14,319 nt of DNA from an uncultured Actinomycetes bacterium (GTDB lineage: Bacteria > Actinomycetota > Thermoleophilia > Solirubrobacterales > 70-9). Under the pieces are notes generated by a model. The model had not been told where the DNA came from and made no database searches. It saw only the letters and a program-made list of their open reading frames with translations. The stretch is from the NCBI GenBank assembly GCA_946482365.1, contig CAMLQY010000041.1, forward strand, positions 1 through 14,319, written 5' to 3'. Below, in pieces: positions 6,618-12,867 of the stretch. The position numbers and the translations under genes were made by a program. The number at the start of each line of letters is the position of its first letter. The first letter of the stretch is position 1.

Positions 6618-7106
6618 TTACTTGCGCGGCTCGAGGATGACGAGGGGGATTTCGCGGCCTTTGCTGCGCACCGCGTAGTCCTCGTAGCCGCGGTAGGCCT
6701 TGACCGCCAGCGGCCAGAGGCGCTCGCGCTCCTCGGGGCCGGCGACGCGGGCGCGGACCTCCAGCCTGTGGGAGGCGACCTGCACCGTCGTGTCCGGATT
6801 GGCCTCGAGGTTGTGGAACCAGGCCGGGTTCTTCGGGAAGCCGCCCTTGGAGGCGACGATGACGAGGTCCTCGCCGTCCCTGAAGTAGAGGAGGGGGGAG
6901 GTGCGCTTGGTGCCGCTCTTGGCGCCGACGTGGTCGAGCAGCAGCATCTTCCCGGGCACCCCGGGGATCCTGTGCCCGAGCCGCCCGCCGCTGGCGCGGT
7001 AGAGCGCCGTGTGCAGGCCCATGAAGCGACGGAGGGCAGGCCAGGTCCGGTCCGCCACGTCGAGGTAGCGGGGCGGGCGCCTGCCCTCTGTCGCCTGGGA
7101 GCTCAG
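6618..7106 (-). CDS. Deazaflavin (F420)-dependent nitroreductase family protein
   Basis: A 162-aa protein of the Ddn/F420-dependent oxidoreductase family. Motifs seen are GAKSGTKRTSPLLY (61-74), the usual G-x-K-S-G...R...PL cofactor block, VASKGGFPKNPAWFHNL (84-100) and YEDYAVRS near the end. Such enzymes use reduced F420 to reduce small molecules; the substrate is unknown. Family members normally carry about 10-15 residues before a PRYLDxADRTWP-like start, and the only in-frame start giving that is CTG at 7106-7104, overlapping the upstream SDR stop as CTGA. A G-rich run (GGGGGGA) ends 7 nt upstream. GTG inside YLDVADR is the fallback and would remove 16 residues. Last gene of the minus-strand run. 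F420 use supports an actinobacterial host. Confidence 0.86.
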   Translation of the reverse strand: MSSQATEGRRPPRYLDVADRTWPALRRFMGLHTALYRASGGRLGHRIPGVPGKMLLLDHVGAKSGTKRTSPLLYFRDGEDLVIVASKGGFPKNPAWFHNLEANPDTTVQVASHRLEVRARVAGPEERERLWPLAVKAYRGYEDYAVRSKGREIPLVILEPRK

Positions 7107-7933
7107 GTGTACATCCCCCCGAACATGCCGCCGGTGACGTTGAGCACCTGGCCGTGCATGTAGTTCGCCAGCGGCGAAGCGAGGAAGAGGACCGGGCCGG
7201 ACGCCTCCTGCGGCGTGGCGGGACGGCCGAGCGGGATGATCGCCGAGGCCATCGCCCGCATCTGCTCGGGGATGCCCAGCTCGATCTTCTCGCCGCCCGG
7301 AGCGGTCATCTCGCCGCCCTCCTCTTTGGCGGCGGTGAGGCGCGTTTCGACGAAGCCGAAGGCGACCGCGTTGACGTTGATCTTGAACTGGCCCCACTCC
7401 TTGGCCAGCGTTTTGGTCAGGCCGACGACGGCCATCTTCGCCGCCGAGTAGTTGACCTGGCCGGCGTTGCCCATCGTCCCCGAGGTGGAGGAGATGTTGA
7501 TCAGCTTGCGGAAGACCTCCTTGTCTTCGCCGCGCTCGGCCTTGGCGGCCTCGCGCCAGTGCGGCGCCAGCGCCCGGGCGACCCGGAAGGGCACGACCGT
7601 GTGGATGTCGAGCATCGCCTGGAACTGCTCGTCGGTCATCTTGTGGGCGACGCCGTCCCAGGTGTAGCCGGCGTTGTTGACGACGATGTCGACGGCGCCG
7701 AAGGCGTCGACCCCGGCGGCGACGAGCTTGTCGGCGGCCTCGGGCTGGGTCAGGTCGCCGGCGTGGACGGCGGTTTCGCCGTCGATCTCGCTCGCGGCCT
7801 GCTCGGCGACGTCGGCGTCGAGGTCGTTGATCAGAACCTTGGCGCCCTCGCCGGCGAACAGCTCGGCGGTCGCCCGGCCGATCCCGCGCGCCGATCCGGT
7901 GACGATCGCCGCTTTCCCGTCAAGAAGTCCCAT
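7103..7933 (-). CDS. SDR oxidoreductase, FabG-like (3-oxoacyl reductase type)
   Basis: A 276-aa classical short-chain dehydrogenase with the complete catalytic set: cofactor motif TGSARGIG (12-19), NNAG (86-89), Ser148/Ser149 in ISSTSG, Tyr162 and Lys166 in YSAAK. Asp37 (in INDLD) after the second strand leans toward NAD(H), although FabG-like members vary. It is about 25 residues longer than E. coli FabG, with an insertion near 126-140 (KAERGEDKEVF) and another near 203-216. The likely reaction is NAD(P)-dependent interconversion of a 3-oxoacyl and 3-hydroxyacyl group or another alcohol/ketone pair. A GGAG lies about 13 nt before the ATG. A near-palindrome (7998-8013) lies 65 bp upstream. 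Translationally coupled to the deazaflavin gene that follows. Confidence 0.9.
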   Translation of the reverse strand: MGLLDGKAAIVTGSARGIGRATAELFAGEGAKVLINDLDADVAEQAASEIDGETAVHAGDLTQPEAADKLVAAGVDAFGAVDIVVNNAGYTWDGVAHKMTDEQFQAMLDIHTVVPFRVARALAPHWREAAKAERGEDKEVFRKLINISSTSGTMGNAGQVNYSAAKMAVVGLTKTLAKEWGQFKINVNAVAFGFVETRLTAAKEEGGEMTAPGGEKIELGIPEQMRAMASAIIPLGRPATPQEASGPVLFLASPLANYMHGQVLNVTGGMFGGMYT

Positions 7934-7997
7934 CAGTCTGCGTTCTCCTTCTCCATAGTGAAAGTCGGCCCGGGAGGCTATCTGGAATCGGCGCTGG

Positions 7998-8013
7998 CTG
8001 ATTGGCCAGTCAG
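7998..8013. promoter_or_regulatory. Near-palindromic site upstream of the FabG-like SDR
   Basis: CTGATTGGCCAGTCAG is symmetric apart from one mismatched position on each side (CTGA-T/C-TGGCCA). It lies over the end of the GNAT gene and 65 bp upstream of the SDR start. On the minus strand TAGCCT (7976-7971) follows as a possible -10. Size and symmetry resemble TetR-family operators of fatty-acid genes, but no regulator is adjacent. Confidence 0.35.
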
Positions 8014-8798
8014 AGGGAAGGCGAGATCAGGAGCCGGTAGTCGTAGACCCGTTCGTAGCCCATCTTCAGGTAGATCGGCTTGCCCATCGGCGAGGCCTGC
8101 AGGGAGGCGATCTCGGCGCCGAGGGCGAAGCCCGCGTTGGTTGCCGCCACGGTCACGGCGCGGCCGAGCCCCTTCCCGCGCGCCCGCTCGAGGCTGCCCA
8201 CCCAGTAGACGCCGGCGACGCCGTTGTTGACGATCGTCATCGCGATGCTCGCCGGCTCCCCGTCCAGGTAGGCGACGAAGGCGGCGACGTCATCGCCGAG
8301 CATGCCCTCGTGCCTGGTGTAGCCGGCAAAGACCTCTGGCGGGAAGCCGTTGGTCAGGTAGGCGGCCTTGGCAACCCGCCAGAAGTCGGGCACCTCCTCG
8401 GGGTCGCTCAGCCGGCGCAGCTCGGCCCCCGCGGGGAGAGGCTCGGTCGTGGGCGGCGCGCCGAGGAGCATCTCCGGCATCTCGTAGACGGCCTCGAAGC
8501 CCGCCGCCTCGGCGGCGGCGGCGAGGTCGTCGTCGGCGTCCTGCTCGGCCCTGAGCCAGACGCTGAACCGTCGCCCTCTCCGCGCGAAGAACTCCTGGGC
8601 GCGGGCGACGAAGCCCTCGGGGTCGAGGTCGTCGTCGCGGCGGAAGGCGACGTTGGAGATCACCGGGTGTGCGGCGCTGCCGGCGCCGAACAGCCAGCCC
8701 GGCTCGGCCTCTGTCGCGGCACCGGGGTCGAGCTCGTAGAAGCGGCGGGAGCTGTCGACGAGGTTGAGGTGGGCCCGTTCGGGCTCCCTATCCGCCAA
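8010..8798 (-). CDS. GNAT family N-acetyltransferase
   Basis: A 262-aa protein with a C-terminal GNAT fold. The acetyl-CoA pyrophosphate loop is RARGKGLGRA (Q/RxxGxG/A type, about 212-221), preceded by the strand GVYWVGSLE and followed by ASPMGKPIYLKMGYERVYDYRLL, the usual helix and final strand. The first ~120 residues are a poorly conserved acidic region that may be a degenerate second GNAT-like half, as in other two-lobed members of about 260 aa. The acceptor is unknown. The start is TTG at 8798, overlapping the VOC gene by 11 bp, with GGGG about 6 nt upstream in minus-strand sense, so translation is probably coupled to VOC. An internal start would lose only the non-conserved N-terminus. 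Confidence 0.87.
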   Translation of the reverse strand: MADREPERAHLNLVDSSRRFYELDPGAATEAEPGWLFGAGSAAHPVISNVAFRRDDDLDPEGFVARAQEFFARRGRRFSVWLRAEQDADDDLAAAAEAAGFEAVYEMPEMLLGAPPTTEPLPAGAELRRLSDPEEVPDFWRVAKAAYLTNGFPPEVFAGYTRHEGMLGDDVAAFVAYLDGEPASIAMTIVNNGVAGVYWVGSLERARGKGLGRAVTVAATNAGFALGAEIASLQASPMGKPIYLKMGYERVYDYRLLISPSL

Positions 8799-9210
8799 GC
8801 TTTACCCCGCCGTCCTCGGTGATCGTCCAGTGGGGGTTGTGGGCGACCTCCCAGGGGTGACCGTCTGGGTCGAGGAAGACCGCGCTGTAGCCGCCCCAGA
8901 AGGTCTCGGCGGGCTCGCGGCCGATCGTCGCGCCACCGGCCCGCGCTTCCTCGATCACCGTGTCGACCTCCTCTGGCGAGCCGAGGTTGAGCGCCACCGT
9001 GATGCCGCCCCAGCCGCCGGAGTCCTCGACACAGCTGTCCTCGGCCAGCCGGGCGCGGTCCCAGAGCGCGACGACCATGTCGCCGGCCTGGAAGAAGACG
9101 ACGTCGTCGCCGGGTGCGGCGCCGGTCTTCCAGCCGAGGGCCTCGTAGAAGCGGCGCGCCCGCCCGAGGTCGCTCACGCCGAGGGTGACCAGGCTGACGC
9201 GCTGCTTCAT
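8788..9210 (-). CDS. VOC superfamily (glyoxalase/bleomycin resistance-like) protein
   Basis: A 140-aa single vicinal-oxygen-chelate protein with two beta-alpha-beta-beta-beta modules. The first is VSLVTLGVSDLGRARRFYEALG at the N-terminus; the second runs from ITVALNL to SAVFLDPDGHPWEVAHNP, the characteristic VOC ending with the metal-ligand Glu in WEVAHNP. It may bind or transform a small hydrophobic or electrophilic compound; the exact activity cannot be inferred. It lies 7 bp after the DUF4234-like gene and overlaps the GNAT start, so all three are surely co-transcribed. The internal hydrophobic residues and length are typical of uncharacterised actinobacterial VOC proteins. Confidence 0.9.
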   Translation of the reverse strand: MKQRVSLVTLGVSDLGRARRFYEALGWKTGAAPGDDVVFFQAGDMVVALWDRARLAEDSCVEDSGGWGGITVALNLGSPEEVDTVIEEARAGGATIGREPAETFWGGYSAVFLDPDGHPWEVAHNPHWTITEDGGVKLGG

Positions 9211-9217
9211 CGCCGGC

Positions 9218-9745
9218 TCAGGGCGCAGACCCGGGCGGCGGCGCTTCCGACGCTGGCCGCTCAGCGGCGGGAGCCTGCTGGTCGCCGTCGAGGCGCGGGG
9301 GCAGCTCGTCGCTAGCGGGGGGCGGGACCGCCTCGCCCTCGACCGTGTCCGCTTCCGCCAGCCAGACCTTGTTCAGCGAGACCTGGATGTACGCCCAGAG
9401 GGCGGGGGCCAGGAGCAGGTAGAGGATGATCGCGATCCAGCCGTTGACGGGCTCCTGGCCGGCGAGGCGCGAGGCGCCCATCGCGCGCTTCGTCCCCCGC
9501 CAGTAGGTGATCAGGGCAGGGACGATGATCAGGCCACCCGGGAAGAGCGCCAGCACCGAGTTGGTCGGGTTCTGGCCGAGGTCGTACCCCCTGGCCTGCC
9601 CGTAGTCGCGCAGCTCGCGGTTGATCCGGTACCACCAGACGAGGTGGTAGATGCCGAGCGTGACGATCGGCAGCAGGGCGACCGCCCAAGGGCTGCGGAT
9701 CTTGACCCGATCCTGGCTCTGCCGGATCTGCATTTCGTACGCCAT
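9218..9745 (-). CDS. DUF4234-like integral membrane protein
   Basis: A 175-aa protein with three probable membrane segments (about 20-40, 62-82 and 102-122). The first carries the LGIYHLVWWYRINRELRDYG block typical of DUF4234-type proteins of unknown function. The last ~45 residues are rich in Pro, Ala and Glu and probably disordered. I chose the ATG at 9745 because AAAGGA lies 7 nt upstream; GTG at 9748 would add one Met. The start overlaps the stop of a 23-aa ORF as TGATG, indicating translational coupling. It heads a run with VOC and GNAT genes. Function not known; a role in membrane or envelope scaffolding is only a guess. Confidence 0.85.
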   Translation of the reverse strand: MAYEMQIRQSQDRVKIRSPWAVALLPIVTLGIYHLVWWYRINRELRDYGQARGYDLGQNPTNSVLALFPGGLIIVPALITYWRGTKRAMGASRLAGQEPVNGWIAIILYLLLAPALWAYIQVSLNKVWLAEADTVEGEAVPPPASDELPPRLDGDQQAPAAERPASEAPPPGSAP

Positions 9746-9816
9746 CACATGGTCCTTTCTTCGAGCTGCTCCATCGTGTCCGGCTTCAGGTTGCGGACCG
9801 TTAGCGCACAGAGCAT
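9745..9816 (-). CDS. 23-aa small ORF coupled to the DUF4234-like gene
   Basis: A tiny ORF, MLCALTVRNLKPDTMEQLEE followed by RTM. It has the strongest ribosome site of the window (AAGGAGA, 6-nt spacer to ATG 9816) and a good promoter 40 bp upstream. Its TGA overlaps the next ATG as TGATG. The first ~14 residues (LTVRNLKPDT) resemble the opening strand of small ABM-type monooxygenase-like or antitoxin-like proteins, so it may be the remnant of a longer gene. It could equally be a leader peptide whose translation opens the downstream start. No attenuator structure is evident. Expression is inferred, not shown. Confidence 0.5.
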   Translation of the reverse strand: MLCALTVRNLKPDTMEQLEERTM

Positions 9817-9855
9817 CTGGTCTCTCCTTCGGTCAAGTGGACTGGGCTCCCGCCG

Positions 9856-9883
9856 ATCGTACGCCTCGCCGGTGGTCTGTCAA
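9856..9883 (-). promoter_or_regulatory. Sigma70-type promoter of the small ORF/DUF4234/VOC/GNAT run
   Basis: On the minus strand TTGACA (9883-9878) is followed by a 16-bp spacer and TACGAT (9861-9856). The -35 is a perfect consensus match and the -10 matches at TANNAT-type positions. Predicted transcription starts near 9849, leaving about 33 nt before the 23-aa ORF. This is the best promoter seen in the window. Confidence 0.65.
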
Positions 9884-9899
9884 ACCCGGTCCAGCCGAG

Positions 9900-10334
9900 C
9901 TACCCCAAAGCGATCGCCGCCAGGTCCTTCGGCCGCAGCAGCGCCACCAACGTGCTCCCGTCGACAATTGCCAGCCCGCCCTTCTTCAGCTTCACGTTGG
10001 CACCGGTGAGCCGAGCGACCTCCCCGGAGAAGTCGGGCTCGTGGCCGACGAGGAGGACGTCGCCGCGCCCGGCGGTGAGGGCGAGCGAGTCGAACGGCCC
10101 GCCGCGCAGCTCCTCGGCGACCTCGGGCGCGAGGCCAAGCGCCTCGCAGGCAAGCCGGGCGGTCTCGAGCGCTCGCACCTTTGGACTGGCGAGACAGGCG
10201 TCGATCTCGGTTCCCATTGCGGCCAGCGCCCTGCCGGCGGCCTCGGCCTGGCGTTCCCCCTTCGGCGTCAGCCGTCGCGCCGCGTCGTTGCCGTTTCCAT
10301 CCTCGGCATCACCGTGTCGGAGGAGGTAGATCAA
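9900..10334 (-). CDS. SixA-like phosphohistidine phosphatase (histidine phosphatase superfamily)
   Basis: A 144-aa small histidine phosphatase. The phospho-accepting His7 lies in LLRHGDAED, Arg54 in SPKVRALETA and the second catalytic His98 in LLVGHEPDFS, in the order and compact length of SixA, which removes phosphate from phosphohistidine in phosphorelay or PTS proteins. Many actinobacterial SixA-like proteins have unknown targets. The start is TTG at 10334, whose overlap with the stop of an upstream reading frame (TTGA) implies past translational coupling to that now truncated MBL-type gene. No Shine-Dalgarno is obvious beyond GGGG. A TATAG sequence lies about 7 nt upstream of the start, so a leaderless transcript is conceivable. 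It is followed by the separately promoted small-ORF operon. Confidence 0.88.
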   Translation of the reverse strand: MIYLLRHGDAEDGNGNDAARRLTPKGERQAEAAGRALAAMGTEIDACLASPKVRALETARLACEALGLAPEVAEELRGGPFDSLALTAGRGDVLLVGHEPDFSGEVARLTGANVKLKKGGLAIVDGSTLVALLRPKDLAAIALG

Positions 10335-10492
10335 GCCCCTATAGTGGCGAATGCCTTCGGCCCCTTGTGCCCATCGAGCAGCGGATCGCCGTGGGTGAAG
10401 AGCAGGTACTTGGAATCCTCCTCGAGGAGCGCCGCGCAGCGCTCCCAGATCTTGGTCTTAAGCTCCAGACCACCGCCGATGAATTTGTCACG
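10331..10492 (-). pseudogene. C-terminal remnant of an MBL-fold hydrolase
   Basis: The minus strand encodes about 53 residues ending at TGA 10333-10331, including KIWERCAALLEEDSKYLLFT and then HGDPLLDGHKGPKAFA. The LLxxHGDPLxxG block is a common C-terminus of uncharacterised MBL-fold hydrolases. The frame stays open further upstream, to beyond 10600, but loses family resemblance, and there is no ATG, GTG or TTG in the recognisable part. The stop overlaps the sixA TTG, as in an intact operon. GC falls beyond about 10440. I read it as the tail of a gene whose front was replaced or lost; the left boundary is approximate. Confidence 0.55.
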
Positions 10493-10695
10493 AAACCAAG
10501 TGAGCCGTTGTGAATGCCGCTGTCGGAAAAGGGCAGCGAACCCTCGCTGTTGATCTTCCTTGAACCGTGGGGGTCTGACTCTTGGCAGAGGATTCGCCTT
10601 CCAGTGAAGACGCCGTCGATGATCTTTGCATAAACATACAGGTTGAAATCATCCTGATGCTACTCAGGACATAAATGATATAAGTTTCACTTCGT
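10493..10695. other. Lower-GC intergenic stretch, no gene recognised
   Basis: Base composition falls toward the downstream gene: 34 of 60 bases are G or C in 10501-10560, but 21 of 60 in 10621-10680. A 6-bp hairpin (10534-10539 with 10544-10549) is followed on the minus strand by CCCTTTT and could be a weak terminator. AT-rich TATAAG (10679-10684) could belong to the promoter of the following gene. No tRNA or integrase remnant was seen. Confidence 0.5.
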
Positions 10696-11397
10696 ATGGC
10701 AAGATTTTCGGGAGACCGGCTTCGGGGTATGCTGCTTGCTGGAGTCACCTTGCTTGCGCAGGCGTTGCTTGCTCGGCTAACCGCCTCTCTTGTCGCAAAT
10801 GTAGTCGCACTCATTTTGTTGGCGCCGTGGGCGATTCTTTTGCTTATACATCCTCATCCGAGTCCCGCCGCGAGGTGGTGGGTCAGTGGCGCAACCGTAG
10901 CTGCGCTCGTCGTTTTTTTTGGAGTCCTATTGGTCAGTACAAAGAGTGGTAATGACGCCGAACGCGTCTATGTGTCCAGTGTGAACACGCTGAATGAGCA
11001 AATCAGATTCGAGATGAAAGGAGAAGAACTCAAGGTATCTGGAGTTGCGACGGAAGCGTGGGGCGACACTGTTCTCGTCACTTGTATGACGAGGGCAGGA
11101 GCTTACACGGATGAGGAAGGCTTTTATGCGATTGATGACATCGGAAATGTAGCCACGACGCAGACAGAATGGCCAGCCGGGGATCAGTCATTGACTGTGT
11201 ACTTTTCGGAGCCTCTGATAGCGCCACCTGCCTTCTGCGCGATAGAGGGAAGCGATGGCGACATTGGGGCCTCCGTATTTTGCGAAACTGGCGACCTGAC
11301 CCCGATACCGAGTGGGGATGCGGAAGACTCATCGGCCGACGATGAAGGTAAGGTCGCTATTCAGGTGGATGAACTTTGTGTAGAAGGTGCCGCCTAG
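10696..11397 (+). CDS. Unrecognised membrane protein with an extracytoplasmic four-cysteine domain
   Basis: A 233-aa protein I cannot assign to a family. The N-terminal ~80 residues are hydrophobic: one segment about 31-51, a short His/Pro loop (HPHPSP), and a second about 61-81, with residues 11-29 possibly forming a third. The remaining ~150 residues are polar and probably outside the membrane, with Cys130, Cys181, Cys196 and Cys228 available for disulfides and an acidic Ser/Asp-rich stretch near 207-218. Codons such as TTG, CTT, ATA, GTA and AAA are frequent, unlike the neighbours; 25 of 60 bases in 10981-11040 are G or C. Start uncertain: ATG 10696, or ATG 10729 preceded by CGGGG. Probably acquired horizontally. 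Confidence 0.7.
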   Translation: MARFSGDRLRGMLLAGVTLLAQALLARLTASLVANVVALILLAPWAILLLIHPHPSPAARWWVSGATVAALVVFFGVLLVSTKSGNDAERVYVSSVNTLNEQIRFEMKGEELKVSGVATEAWGDTVLVTCMTRAGAYTDEEGFYAIDDIGNVATTQTEWPAGDQSLTVYFSEPLIAPPAFCAIEGSDGDIGASVFCETGDLTPIPSGDAEDSSADDEGKVAIQVDELCVEGAA

Positions 11398-11417
11398 GCC
11401 ATCACAACGCCATCAGC

Positions 11418-12596
11418 CTACAACCCCATCAATTTCCCCAGAATCTCCTTCATCACCTCGTCCGTCCCGCCGCCAATCGGCCCTAGGCGGGCGTCGCGGA
11501 CGGCTCGCTCTATGCCGTACTCCTTCATGTAGCCGTAGCCGCCGTGGATCTGGAGGGCCTGGTCGGCTATCTCGAGGACGGCGCGCTGGGTTACGAGCTT
11601 GGCCATCGTCACCTCTTTGATGCAGTCCTGGCCTTCGTGGAAGAGGCGGAGGGAGTTGTAGGTGATGGCGCGGGAGGCCTCCGCCTTGGTCGCCATCTCG
11701 GCGATGTGGTGGCGGGTCGCCTGGAACTTGCCTATCGGGCGGCCGAAGGCTTCGCGCTCTAGGGAGTAGTTGACCGAGATCTCGATCAGGCGCTGCATCG
11801 CGCCGACGGCGCCGATCGCCATCAGCAGCCGCTCCCAGGCGAAGTTGGCCATGATCAGCTTGAAGCCGCCGTTTTCCTCCCCGAGCAGGTTCTCCTCGGG
11901 GACCTCGACGTCGGTGAAGGACAGCTCTCCGGTGTCGGAGGAGTGCCAGCCCATCTTCTCCAGCTTCTGCGCGACCTCGTAGCCGGGCATCTCTCGCTCG
12001 AGGACGAGGAAGGAGATGCCGCCGTGGCCGCCCTCCTCGGTGGTCTTCACCGCGCAGACGAGGAAGTCGGCGCGGACGCCGTTGGTGATGAAGGTCTTCG
12101 AGCCGTTGACGACGTAGCCGCCATCGACCTTGCGGGCGAAGGTGGAGATGCCGGCGACGTCGGAGCCCGCGCCCGGCTCGGTGATCCCCAGCGCGCCGAT
12201 CTTCTCGCCGGCGATGCCCGGGACCAGCCAGCGCTGCTTCTGCTCCTCGGTGCCGAAGTTGAAGATCGGCGGCATCGCGATCGAGGTGTGGGCGTTGAGC
12301 CCGGCGGCGACGCCGCCGGAGCCGCCACTGCGGGCCAGCTCCTCGACCCAGACCGCGTCGTGCAGGTGGGTGCCGCCCTGGCCGCCCAGCTCCTCGGGGA
12401 ACTTCAGCCCAAGGAAGCCGAGCTCGGCGCAGCGGCCGTAGAGCTCGCGGGGGAATTCGCGGGCGTCCTCCCAGCCGTCGACGTTGGGGGCGATCTCCTC
12501 GGAGACGAAGCGGGTGACGGTCTCCCGCAGCTCCTCGTGCTCCTCGCCGAAGGGCGGGAAGGTCGCGCGGGCGCCGGTGTCCTTGATTACGGTCAT
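11418..12596 (-). CDS. Acyl-CoA dehydrogenase
   Basis: A complete 392-aa FAD-dependent acyl-CoA dehydrogenase that introduces an alpha-beta double bond in an acyl-CoA, passing electrons to ETF. Both family signatures are present: GITEPGAGSDVAG (137-149) and QIHGGYGYMKEYGIERAVRD (359-378). The position of the MCAD-type catalytic Glu holds Gly (GPIGGGTDE), whereas Glu255 in WERLL lies where isovaleryl-CoA and long-chain dehydrogenases keep their base. This suggests an IVD/LCAD-type active site and perhaps branched or long substrates (inference). The ATG at 12596 has no Shine-Dalgarno, and TAGCTA lies just upstream. Divergent from the small coiled-coil gene; convergent with the low-GC membrane protein gene, with only 20 bp and no hairpin between. 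Confidence 0.94.
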   Translation of the reverse strand: MTVIKDTGARATFPPFGEEHEELRETVTRFVSEEIAPNVDGWEDAREFPRELYGRCAELGFLGLKFPEELGGQGGTHLHDAVWVEELARSGGSGGVAAGLNAHTSIAMPPIFNFGTEEQKQRWLVPGIAGEKIGALGITEPGAGSDVAGISTFARKVDGGYVVNGSKTFITNGVRADFLVCAVKTTEEGGHGGISFLVLEREMPGYEVAQKLEKMGWHSSDTGELSFTDVEVPEENLLGEENGGFKLIMANFAWERLLMAIGAVGAMQRLIEISVNYSLEREAFGRPIGKFQATRHHIAEMATKAEASRAITYNSLRLFHEGQDCIKEVTMAKLVTQRAVLEIADQALQIHGGYGYMKEYGIERAVRDARLGPIGGGTDEVMKEILGKLMGL

Positions 12597-12649
12597 GAAT
12601 AGCTACACTTTCGTTGCAGACAATGCACCTCACACGCGCCGGGGCCTGT

Positions 12650-12655
12650 TAGCGT
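12650..12655 (+). promoter_or_regulatory. Candidate -10 (TAGCGT) for a leaderless small gene
   Basis: TAGCGT ends exactly 7 nt before ATG 12663, the spacing expected for transcription starting at the A of the start codon, a common arrangement in Actinobacteria. The first codons carry GGAG 6 nt before a second in-frame ATG (12675), offering an alternative start. Confidence 0.4.
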
Positions 12656-12662
12656 CGCCGGC

Positions 12663-12863
12663 ATGGAGCGAACGATGTGGACGGACGAGCGACTGAGCGA
12701 CAGATTCGACGGGCTGGACCAAAGACTCGACCGGGTCGACTCCGACCTGCGGGACCTGCGTACCGAGGTGCGCGACCTCCGGCAACTCATATTCATGCTC
12801 TGGGGCCCCACGATGCTCGGAGTCTTCGGCATGATCGCCACAGTCATCGTCACCAGCGGCTGA
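12663..12863 (+). CDS. Small coiled-coil, tail-anchored membrane protein
   Basis: A 66-aa protein. Residues 9-40 form heptad-like Leu/Val/Asp/Arg repeats (RFDGLDQRLDRVDSDLRDL and on), a short coiled coil. Residues 43-63 (FMLWGPTMLGVFGMIATVIV) form one membrane helix at the C-terminus, so it is probably a tail-anchored oligomer. Layout resembles haemolysin XhlA-like or other small coiled-coil proteins, but I cannot name a function. ATG 12663 fits a leaderless message from TAGCGT; ATG 12675 has GGAG 6 nt upstream, and either is plausible. It stands alone on the plus strand, divergent from one acyl-CoA dehydrogenase and ending 4 bp from the stop of the SnoaL-like gene. Confidence 0.7.
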   Translation: MERTMWTDERLSDRFDGLDQRLDRVDSDLRDLRTEVRDLRQLIFMLWGPTMLGVFGMIATVIVTSG

Positions 12864-12867
12864 CCGC

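Noticed and set aside
7107..7397. N-terminal extension of the deazaflavin oxidoreductase to ATG 7397
   Set aside because: The added ~97 residues are the out-of-frame reading of the SDR gene and resemble nothing in the family.
10534..10549. Hairpin followed by CCCTTTT on the minus strand as a rho-independent terminator
   Set aside because: The stem is only 6 bp, and no minus-strand gene directly upstream needs it; kept only as a remark.
10488..10814. Minus-strand frame of 108 codons across the low-GC patch
   Set aside because: It overlaps the start of the membrane protein gene, is Ser/Thr/Arg-rich without motifs and lacks a ribosome site.
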